Positions 1 through 7,175 of a stretch of DNA of 64,000 nucleotides are shown piece by piece. The notes below the pieces were generated by a model. That model saw nothing but the letters and a program-made list of their open reading frames with translations, made no database searches and was not told the origin of the DNA. Source of the stretch: Demequina sediminicola (GTDB lineage Bacteria; Actinomycetota; Actinomycetes; Actinomycetales; Demequinaceae); the NCBI RefSeq assembly GCF_000975055.1, contig NZ_BBRB01000003.1:1-64000 (forward strand), given 5' to 3'. The translations under genes and the position numbers were made by a program. The stretch's first letter is position 1. The number at the start of each line of letters is the position of its first letter.

Positions 1-37
1 GTGGTGGGGGGGCGAACGCGCAGCGCGGTGGGGCCGT

Positions 38-1372
38 CTAGTTCAGTGCTGCAAGGATTGCTGCGGAGGTGGAGTCGACACGGTTGTCGTCAGCTGCCGG
101 CGTGAATCCCAAGCGAACAATCACGACGTTCTGTGACGGCACCACCGTGATGCGCTGTCCATCGTGACCACTGGCAAAGTATGTGTCCTCGGGAAGCAAA
201 TCGTGGATCACGCTGCTGTCGGGACGAGTGTTGGACCACCAGCCCAAGGCGTAGCCATCGGAGCCTTCTTCGACCTCGGTGTCTATCGCCACGGTGGACT
301 GCGTCATCCAACCTTCGGGAAGCAAACGCTGGTCGTTCCACGTTCCGTCCTGCAACGCAAACTGGCCGATGCTGGCCCACTCGCGAGGGGTCGCCCACAT
401 ATAGGAACTGCAGACAGGCGTGCCCACGGCATCGGCCTCCAACGTCGCGCCTGCAAGGCCCAAGGGCGCGAAGATTTCCTGGCGAGGCACGTTCGCGAGG
501 CCACGATCCTTCGTGACGACATCGCAGAGCAACGTCGTGCTGCCACTCGAGTACTGGAGGTACTCCCCTGGCGTGTGGGCGAGTTCCTGGGACGCAACGT
601 AGGCTCCCATGTCCTCCTCGCCGTACAACATTTGAGTGATCGGAGTACCGAGATCGTAGGTCTCATCCCACTCCAGGCCACTTGTCATATTGAGCAACTG
701 CCGGATGGTGATGTCCTGACGCCCGTCAGTCCATTCCTCACGCAACTGGTCGTCGTCAAGACTCAGCTCGCCTTGCTGAACTAATGCGCCCACCATCAGA
801 TTGGTGACGCTCTTGGTCATTGACCAGCCCAACTGAGGTGTGGACTCATCGAATCCGTCCGCGTAGCGCTCCGCGATGAGTTCGCCGTCTTTGAGCACGA
901 CGATTCCCCGCGTCCCTAGCGCGTCCTGGGCCTCCGCATCCAGATCGTCACCGAAGCCGTGCGCCAGGGCCTCCGTGATGTCAGCGTCATCTCCTACCGT
1001 GAGCGGGAGGCTGGCATAGGGATTGGAGTCTGCCGTGACATCGGTGGCTGTGGGAAGGACATCAGGGCGGTCGCCGGCCAGTGTGCATCCGTATCCGGGG
1101 AGTGCCCAGGCCGTTTGCTTTGCCAACACACCGAGGACCGATGCTGTGGCAGCGGCGTCGCCTGTGCTGGTGCGCATGACCGGCACTAGTGGGTTCTCAG
1201 GCAAATCGCTGTCGGGGTCCTGCCGTCCCGCGACGTGGTCGACGGCACAGGCGTTGTGCGCCGCATAGCCCGTACCTGTCAAGAGAAGCGGCCGTGCGTA
1301 CCAATAGATGGCGGTGACGGCCACGGTGACCGCAACGATCACACTTATGACGACTTTTGTTGTGCGTGACAT
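38..1372 (-). CDS. serine hydrolase, class C beta-lactamase family, membrane-anchored
   Basis: A 444-residue protein with one N-terminal hydrophobic helix (about residues 7-25) and no obvious cleavage site, so probably anchored with the enzyme outside. The beta-lactamase/DD-peptidase fold is shown by the SxxK motif SMTK (nucleophile Ser184, Lys187), a YSSG motif about 105 residues later and an HDG triad near the C-terminus. The family includes esterases, DD-peptidases and class C beta-lactamases; the substrate cannot be told. The ATG at 1372 is chosen because an AGGAG lies 8 nt upstream; a longer reading frame to 1495 has no RBS and a non-protein-like composition. It stands alone on the minus strand. 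Confidence 0.85.
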   Translation of the reverse strand: MSRTTKVVISVIVAVTVAVTAIYWYARPLLLTGTGYAAHNACAVDHVAGRQDPDSDLPENPLVPVMRTSTGDAAATASVLGVLAKQTAWALPGYGCTLAGDRPDVLPTATDVTADSNPYASLPLTVGDDADITEALAHGFGDDLDAEAQDALGTRGIVVLKDGELIAERYADGFDESTPQLGWSMTKSVTNLMVGALVQQGELSLDDDQLREEWTDGRQDITIRQLLNMTSGLEWDETYDLGTPITQMLYGEEDMGAYVASQELAHTPGEYLQYSSGSTTLLCDVVTKDRGLANVPRQEIFAPLGLAGATLEADAVGTPVCSSYMWATPREWASIGQFALQDGTWNDQRLLPEGWMTQSTVAIDTEVEEGSDGYALGWWSNTRPDSSVIHDLLPEDTYFASGHDGQRITVVPSQNVVIVRLGFTPAADDNRVDSTSAAILAALN

Positions 1373-1741
1373 TGCGATCGGCTCCTGAGAGGGACAGCAC
1401 GCGCGCGACCAATGCACACCGCGGCGTGTGATGGGGCGAGGCACTGGAGTGCCCCAGGACGGAGAACAGATTACGTCACCGGCGTGCCACATCACGACGA
1501 GCCCACTCGCGTCTTGTTCCGGCAGGCGCCAGAACCGAGAACTGCCCGTTCAAGATTGTCGTCCCCACCAGGGTCTTTCCTATTGTGGGAGGGCATAGCG
1601 GTCAGGCTTGTCACCACATGTGGGATTGACAACACCCACACACACGGTGGAGAGCGAACGCGCTGCCCAAGCGCACATGCGCTGCTTCGCGACCTCGTTC
1701 CCAGCCTTATCGCGACTGGATGAGGATGCCCCGGTTGGTCG
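1373..1741. other. intergenic region, no gene seen
   Basis: This 369-bp gap lies upstream of the serine hydrolase gene and downstream of the next minus-strand gene. It should hold the hydrolase promoter. The only structure I see is a short palindrome CCACATGTGG at 1613-1622. A plus-strand reading frame here has no RBS and an arginine-rich, shadow-like composition. Confidence 0.4.
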
Positions 1742-2104
1742 CTAGCAGGAGACCCGGGTGACGGTCACGCGCCACTGCTGGGGGCCACTCGCGCGGTACT
1801 CAATCATGGAGAAGCCCGGAACATCGTGGTGGATCACGTCGAGAATGGCTGCTGGGTCATAGTCGGCGGTAATGGTGATGTGTTCGCCAGGCACCAGGAT
1901 GGCACTCTGAGCCAGAACGCGGACTTGCGCGGCTCTCAGCCCAAGGCCTGTGACGTCAATATCCTGCGGTGGGCTAGCGTGCGCACGGCGCGCTCCCCCC
2001 GGCATGTGCCCCAAGGTGAGCAGGTCGATTTCATCGACACCGGTCACGGTGAAGGTGGAGGTTCCGCTTAACGCAGATCCAGGAGCACTCACAGTGATCT
2101 CCAT
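1742..2104 (-). CDS. hypothetical protein, about 120 aa
   Basis: I do not recognise this protein. It starts at ATG 2104, 8 nt after an AGGAGG on the minus strand; a GTG two codons earlier is too close to that RBS. It has no signal peptide, membrane helix or coiled coil. The alternation of short hydrophobic strands with Ser/Thr/Val/Gly (for example TFTVTGV, ITITADY, WRVTVTRV) suggests a small mostly-beta protein. No neighbour shares its strand closely enough to suggest a role. Confidence 0.6.
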   Translation of the reverse strand: MEITVSAPGSALSGTSTFTVTGVDEIDLLTLGHMPGGARRAHASPPQDIDVTGLGLRAAQVRVLAQSAILVPGEHITITADYDPAAILDVIHHDVPGFSMIEYRASGPQQWRVTVTRVSC

Positions 2105-2453
2105 CTCCACACCCTCCTAGCCGTGTCAAGGAATGAAAACGGCGGGCGGCACCATGTCCCCGTGATGCCGCTCCGCCAAGACCTAATCTACGGTCGAGAT
2201 GATGACTGTTCGCGGGACGATAGTCCCGATTGACGTAGTTTTTATGGACTCAGGCATCCCCTGGGAGAGTTTGCTCGCACGTCGTGAAGCTCAGGGCGGC
2301 ACATGCGGGGGCTGCCTCTCCCATCACACGAACGCGCGTGGAGTTTGCGCCAGCACCTTGTAAGCGTTTACATTGAGGAGGCGACTGAGGCGCCTCCCGG
2401 CCCGCTGTCACGGTACGGGAACGACGCCAACTCAACGGAGAGGAACCCATCCC
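2105..2453. other. intergenic region upstream of the alpha-glucosidase operon
   Basis: This 349-bp divergent region holds the promoter of the glucosidase-LacI operon, the LacI-type operator listed separately, and a small hairpin (CGGGAC-GATA-GTCCCG, 2213-2228) followed by a short T-rich stretch. No open frame here looks coding. Confidence 0.5.
2359..2372. promoter_or_regulatory. LacI-family operator upstream of the alpha-glucosidase gene
   Basis: TGTAAGCGTTTACA is a 14-bp near-perfect palindrome with the central CG and flanking TGTAA/TTACA typical of LacI/GalR operators. It lies 82 bp before the glucosidase ATG, and the second gene of the operon encodes a LacI-type regulator, so autoregulated sugar induction is the natural reading (inference). 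Confidence 0.7.
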
Positions 2454-4094
2454 ATGACGTCTCACGAGAGCTCGTGGTGGCGCACTGCCGTCATCTACCA
2501 GATCTACCCCCGCTCGTTCGCAGATGCGTCCGGCGATGGCGTCGGAGACTTGCGCGGCATTACCTCGCGGCTGGACTCATTGGCGGCACTCGGGATCGAC
2601 GCTATATGGCTGTCGCCCTTCTACGTCTCCCCTCAAAAAGATGCGGGCTACGACGTTGCAGACTTCACTGATGTCGACCCTCTGTTCGGTACTTTGGATG
2701 ACTTCGATGCGATGGTGGCGCGTGCACACGAGCTCGGACTACGTGTCATCGTCGACATCGTTCCGAATCACAGCTCCGACCAACATGCATGGTTCCAGTC
2801 CGCGCTGGCCAGCCCACCAGGATCTGTGGAGCGGGCTCGCTACATCTTCCGCGACGGGCTCGGCCCCGACGGCTCACAACCTCCCAACAACTGGGAGTCC
2901 GTGTTCGGAGGCCCTGCCTGGACCCGTGTCACGGAACCAGATGGCACGCCCGGACAATGGTTCTTGCACCTTTTCGACTCATCCCAACCCGACTTCGATT
3001 GGTCACACCCAGAAGTCCTTGAAGAATTCGACCGCGTCCTACGGTTCTGGCTAGACCGCGGCGCGGACGGCTTCCGTGTCGATGTCGCGCACGGTTTGGT
3101 CAAGGCAGACGGACTCCCCGACTTCTCATACTCCGACGACGCTCACTCCATGGGCGGTGTCGAAGGCCCCTCGTCGCCGTACTGGGCACAAGACGGGGTC
3201 CACGACATCTGGCGACGTTGGCGCAGCGTCGTCAACGAGTACGCGGACCGGATTTTGGCCGCTGAGGCCTGGGTCGTCCCACTGTCACGCATGGCAAAGT
3301 GGGTGCGGCCCGATGAAATGCACCAAGCATTCAACTTCGCCTACCTCGAAACGCCATGGGAAGCCGCCGCGCTCAAGCAAGTGATCGATGAATCACTCGC
3401 GGAGTTCTCTGCCGTCGGTGCACCATCCACCTGGGTTCTGTCCAACCACGACGTCGTACGGCATTCGAGCCGACTCGCCCTCACGATCGACAATCCCCAA
3501 GGCCACGGCATCGGCCCTTCAACCACGCCCTTGCCGGACACCGCAGTCGGGTTGCAACGTGGGCGTGCGGCCACCGCGCTCATGCTCGCCCTCCCCGGCT
3601 CCGCGTACATCTACCAGGGCGAGGAACTGGGCCTGCCCGAGGCCATCGAGATTCCCGACGAGGCACGCCAGGACCCAACCTTTGCGCGCACAGCAGGTGA
3701 ACGCTACGGCCGCGACGGCTGCCGCGTGCCGCTTCCCTGGAACGCCGATGCCCCCGCGTATGGGTTCTCTCCCACTGGGGACTCGTGGCTTCCGCAGCCC
3801 GAGCAATGGGCCACATTGGCACGCGATCAGCAGATCGACGACCCAACGTCCACGCTCAGCATGTACCGGCTGGCGCTGGCGCTACGTCGCGAAAACGATC
3901 TGGCGACGGGCACCATGCAGTGGATTGAGGACGTCCCGGATGGTGTGGTGGCCTTCAGGATTGGCGATGTCTCGGTCTATAGCGCGGTCGATCCCGGTGC
4001 GTCATTGGCCCTCCCGGACGGCGAGGTACTGCTCAGTTCCATGCCCATTACCGATACGATTCCACCGGACACCACGGTCTGGCTGAGGAGCTAG
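2454..4094 (+). CDS. GH13 alpha-glucosidase (oligo-1,6-glucosidase/maltase type)
   Basis: A 546-residue cytoplasmic glycoside hydrolase of family 13, the usual length for alpha-glucosidases that split short alpha-glucosides such as maltose or isomaltose. The N-terminus (AVIYQIYPRSF) and the region around VDIVPNHSS are typical of the subfamily. The catalytic residues are visible: nucleophile Asp210 in GFRVDVAH, acid/base Glu271 in AAEAW, and Asp333 in LSNHDVV. No signal peptide is present. The ATG at 2454 follows GGAGAGG and removes a basic non-conserved extension. A LacI-type operator lies upstream and a lacI-family gene 30 bp downstream. Trehalulose or sucrose specificity cannot be excluded. 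Confidence 0.93.
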   Translation: MTSHESSWWRTAVIYQIYPRSFADASGDGVGDLRGITSRLDSLAALGIDAIWLSPFYVSPQKDAGYDVADFTDVDPLFGTLDDFDAMVARAHELGLRVIVDIVPNHSSDQHAWFQSALASPPGSVERARYIFRDGLGPDGSQPPNNWESVFGGPAWTRVTEPDGTPGQWFLHLFDSSQPDFDWSHPEVLEEFDRVLRFWLDRGADGFRVDVAHGLVKADGLPDFSYSDDAHSMGGVEGPSSPYWAQDGVHDIWRRWRSVVNEYADRILAAEAWVVPLSRMAKWVRPDEMHQAFNFAYLETPWEAAALKQVIDESLAEFSAVGAPSTWVLSNHDVVRHSSRLALTIDNPQGHGIGPSTTPLPDTAVGLQRGRAATALMLALPGSAYIYQGEELGLPEAIEIPDEARQDPTFARTAGERYGRDGCRVPLPWNADAPAYGFSPTGDSWLPQPEQWATLARDQQIDDPTSTLSMYRLALALRRENDLATGTMQWIEDVPDGVVAFRIGDVSVYSAVDPGASLALPDGEVLLSSMPITDTIPPDTTVWLRS

Positions 4095-4124
4095 TCCGTA
4101 CACGACGCCCCGAGGAGACTGCAG

Positions 4125-5183
4125 ATGACCACGATTCAACGGGTCGCAGATCTCGCCGGGGTGTCCACTGCGACGGTGTCCCGCTCTTTGGCAGGAAAGT
4201 CGTCCGTCTCCCCCGCTACCAAAGAGCGTGTTGAGGCAGCGGCCAAGGAGCTTGGCTACGTGGTCTCATCCGCGGCGTCGTCCCTCGCGTCGGGCCGCAC
4301 CCGCAATATCGGCTTCATCTTGCCCGACCTCGACAGTTGGTTCTTTATGGCCGTCCTCAAGGGAGCTCAGCGCATGCTGGCTGATGCCGGGTATGACGTC
4401 ACGCTCTACCACCTGCCTGCCGCCAACGGTCTTGACGTGGATGAGCCCGGCACCGCACGACGTGCGCGCCTGTTTGACGAGATCTTGCGTCGCCAGCGTT
4501 GCGATGCGCTCATTGCCGTGAACCTTGAGTTGGACGAGCGAGAACGAGAGGCACTCCGGGAGTTGGGCCGATGCCTGGTGGGCCTGGGCGGGCCCGTTCA
4601 CGGGGTCCACAGTCTGGGCCTCGACGATACGGCGGTGGCCTACGACGCCACCACGCATCTCTTGTCCCTCGGGCACACCGCGATCGCCCACATCACGGGT
4701 GACGCCGAGTTCGAACGTGACTTTGCCATGCCCGCGACGCGGCGCGCCGGCTACGAATCTGCGCTAGCGGAGGCCGGAATCGAATCAGATCCGCTACTCG
4801 TGAGGACCGCAGACTTCACCATCGCGGGAGCCTATGAGGCCACCAAGCAGCTCCTTGCGGACCCTCACGTCCATCCCACCGCAGTGTTTGCTGCCTCTGA
4901 CGAGATGGCCATTGGAGCGATTCTCGCTGCACGCGACCTCGGGCTTTCCGTGCCGGAAGATCTCTCCGTGATGGGCGTCGACGGCCATGACCTCGCCGAC
5001 TTCTTTGGCCTCACGACCATCGATCAGTACCCCGAACAGCAGGGCCAACGTGTAGCAGAGCTAGTCTTGAGCGAGCTCGCTGGCGAGGGCGTGGAGGCCG
5101 TGGTGGAGCGCTTGCCCTACGCTCTCGTTCAGCGCAGCAGCACCTCCATTGCCCCTCCACTCCATAGCCCCATCACTCCGTAG
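4125..5183 (+). CDS. LacI-family transcriptional regulator
   Basis: A 352-residue repressor. Residues 3-50 form the LacI helix-turn-helix and hinge helix (VADLAGVSTATVSRSL), followed by a periplasmic-binding-protein-like effector domain from about residue 60 (NIGFILPDLDSWFF) to the end. A GAGGAG lies 7 nt before the ATG. It lies 30 bp after the alpha-glucosidase gene and is presumably cotranscribed with it, so it most likely binds the operator at 2359-2372 and responds to an alpha-glucoside. No sugar transporter is linked, which is unusual for such a regulator. Confidence 0.92.
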   Translation: MTTIQRVADLAGVSTATVSRSLAGKSSVSPATKERVEAAAKELGYVVSSAASSLASGRTRNIGFILPDLDSWFFMAVLKGAQRMLADAGYDVTLYHLPAANGLDVDEPGTARRARLFDEILRRQRCDALIAVNLELDEREREALRELGRCLVGLGGPVHGVHSLGLDDTAVAYDATTHLLSLGHTAIAHITGDAEFERDFAMPATRRAGYESALAEAGIESDPLLVRTADFTIAGAYEATKQLLADPHVHPTAVFAASDEMAIGAILAARDLGLSVPEDLSVMGVDGHDLADFFGLTTIDQYPEQQGQRVAELVLSELAGEGVEAVVERLPYALVQRSSTSIAPPLHSPITP

Positions 5184-5200
5184 CACCCACTCCGTAGCAC
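5174..5200. repeat. short tandem repeat at the end of lacI
   Basis: CACTCCGTAGCAC occurs twice (5174-5186 and 5188-5200). The first copy overlaps the lacI stop codon, so the repeat spans the end of the gene. Probably replication slippage. Confidence 0.6.
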
Positions 5201-5221
5201 CGTCTCTACGGACAGGCGGCG

Positions 5222-6268
5222 CTAGGCCCGAGGCGATTCAGGCGTGGTGGCCCCATCGGTGTGAGCCGACGTCTCAAGTTCCTTCGTGTCAGCAACGGGC
5301 GCCGACGCCTCTGATGTGGGACCAGCGTTCACAGCCGTAGGCTCCGTGGACTCGTCAGGTTCGCCTACCGTAGCATCACCTTCGACTGGACGGTCGCCAT
5401 CGAGACCAGGCACGAACTTGAGGAGCAACAAGAACACCAGCGCAAGGGCGAGTGCAATGAGGCCCAAGACCAGAAGAATGTTCGTGACGGGTTTCAGTGC
5501 GGTGTCCGCGATGACGTCCTCGACGAGAGTTCCCGCACCGCCCTCGCGGCCGCCTGGCACAAAGGCCGCAATCGTGCGGGGCCCAAAGAAGTTCAGCGTC
5601 AACGCGATGCCGACTCCAATGCCGCCGGCGCCAATCAGCGCGCGTGGCAAGAAGCGCTTCCACTTGGGTGCCATGGCGATGCCGCCAGCGATGAGCGCCA
5701 ACCCGATCCAGATAAACCACGTCGCGGCCCATTGAAGGCCCTGGTAACCCGTGCGCACGTCCTCAAACGTATCCGCGGGAATGAGCTCTACCTCGACTGG
5801 GTCGATCTCAAGTTCAGGAATGAATGGGCCTGCCACTGGGATCTCGTCGATGCGCGTGTTGAGGCGGTCGCCGACGTCCAAGTAGATGCCGAAAGGCGCA
5901 GGTTCACGGTCAGGGTCAGAAATCTCGCTGAGAAGGAAGTTCTGCGCGCGGTCAGCGCTCGACAGCAACACGCTCTGGAACTGCTCGGACTGCACGAGGT
6001 CAACCGTCAAGTCATAGATCTGATCATCGAGGAGGTTGAGAGCGAGCGTGCCTGCCTGTCCATCGACTTGCTCATCCAGTGCTTTAATCAGGCCGTTCGC
6101 AATGACCTCGGCTGTTTGCTCCGATTCCACGACCTTGACCACAAGGTTCTCCGCGGCGGTGCCCTCCTCGATGCTCTCTGCAGCCTTTTGCGACAGTGCC
6201 CAGGCCACCAACACCATCGAACCCAGCACCACTAAAAACGCTGATACAACGATCCGCAGGTATTTCAT
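5222..6268 (-). CDS. membrane protein, paralogue of the preceding gene
   Basis: A 348-residue membrane protein. It has an N-terminal helix (about residues 5-27), an acidic extracytoplasmic domain of about 150 residues, two to three helices between about residues 175 and 290, and a long polar acidic tail with a Glu/Ser/Pro/Thr bias. The ATG at 6268 follows GGAAGG. It lies 34 bp downstream of a second gene of the same architecture; both start with a hydrophobic segment ending in WA(L/V)S followed by a short acidic motif, so they are tandem paralogues. I do not recognise a named family. The operon begins with glnA2-glnE. Confidence 0.75.
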   Translation of the reverse strand: MKYLRIVVSAFLVVLGSMVLVAWALSQKAAESIEEGTAAENLVVKVVESEQTAEVIANGLIKALDEQVDGQAGTLALNLLDDQIYDLTVDLVQSEQFQSVLLSSADRAQNFLLSEISDPDREPAPFGIYLDVGDRLNTRIDEIPVAGPFIPELEIDPVEVELIPADTFEDVRTGYQGLQWAATWFIWIGLALIAGGIAMAPKWKRFLPRALIGAGGIGVGIALTLNFFGPRTIAAFVPGGREGGAGTLVEDVIADTALKPVTNILLVLGLIALALALVFLLLLKFVPGLDGDRPVEGDATVGEPDESTEPTAVNAGPTSEASAPVADTKELETSAHTDGATTPESPRA

Positions 6269-6302
6269 CAAAAGAGCCTTCCGTAGTCCACGTGGTACCA
6301 GG

Positions 6303-7175
6303 CTAGCGCCGTCCGCCAAAAACGCGCCCCACAAGCATCACGACAACGCTCACGACAAGCGCGCCCGCACCGATCAATAGTGAACGTTGGGCAATGGAAT
6401 CCGCACTGTCCTCCGTCACTGTTTGTTGCCACATTCCTCCGAGGACTCCCCCTTCACCACCCGGCAGGAACAGCAGAATTGTCTCCGGGGAGACGTAGCG
6501 CACGATCAGCCCAAACGCCAACGCGACGGCCCCCACAGCAATCAGAGCTTTGGCGATGAACCACCGGCGTCGGTGCGAGACGAGGATGCCGAGCACCAGG
6601 AGTCCCAGACCAAGCCATAACCCCCACGCCGCAAGCCACACCATCGACGCGTAGCCAGCGCGGGCACCGTCGACGGCCTCGGCGCTCATCACTTCAACAC
6701 TCGCCGCTGGCACCGCGACATCAGGCGCCACGTCGCCGAGGTACTCCGTGTCATCAATACGTTCGTTGATGACCGATGACACATCGACGTCAACATTGAA
6801 CGGAGCGCTGGGGCGATCCTCGGCGGTCAATGCCACCAAGAACTCCGACTCAGCGTTCTCGACTTCCGCCACCAACGCTTCTTGGAACAGGTCCGATTGG
6901 ACGCTGCTGTCCACGGCAGACCGGATGTCATCGTCGACGCCCAGCGCAGCGGCATTGAAGCCTCGGTCACTGAGAGTGTCCAGGACCTGATCTTGTACCT
7001 GTGTCGAGATCCCCGTCACCACCCCGGGCACAGCCCAGGCTTTCTCGGCGATACTCGAGATGGCACTGCCGTCCTCGACCGACTTCACGGCAACTGAACT
7101 CACGGCCCATCCCACGATCAACAGCGCTCCACCCAGAATGCACAGTGCAGAGATCAGAGTCCTGAACGCGTTCAC
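6303..7175 (-). CDS. membrane protein, paralogue of the following gene
   Basis: A 290-residue protein with an N-terminal helix (about residues 5-28), an extracytoplasmic domain rich in acidic and Ser residues, and three C-terminal helices. It starts at GTG 7175, overlapping the glnE stop by 4 nt (GTGA), so translation is probably coupled. The fold layout matches the 348-residue protein immediately downstream, except that it lacks the long acidic tail. No catalytic motif is visible. A role in nitrogen regulation is possible only from its position. Confidence 0.78.
   Translation of the reverse strand: MNAFRTLISALCILGGALLIVGWAVSSVAVKSVEDGSAISSIAEKAWAVPGVVTGISTQVQDQVLDTLSDRGFNAAALGVDDDIRSAVDSSVQSDLFQEALVAEVENAESEFLVALTAEDRPSAPFNVDVDVSSVINERIDDTEYLGDVAPDVAVPAASVEVMSAEAVDGARAGYASMVWLAAWGLWLGLGLLVLGILVSHRRRWFIAKALIAVGAVALAFGLIVRYVSPETILLFLPGGEGGVLGGMWQQTVTEDSADSIAQRSLLIGAGALVVSVVVMLVGRVFGGRR

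Noticed and set aside
1412..1723. 103-codon plus-strand frame upstream of the first gene
   Set aside because: Arg/Thr/Pro-rich, no RBS, overlaps the start of the serine hydrolase gene.
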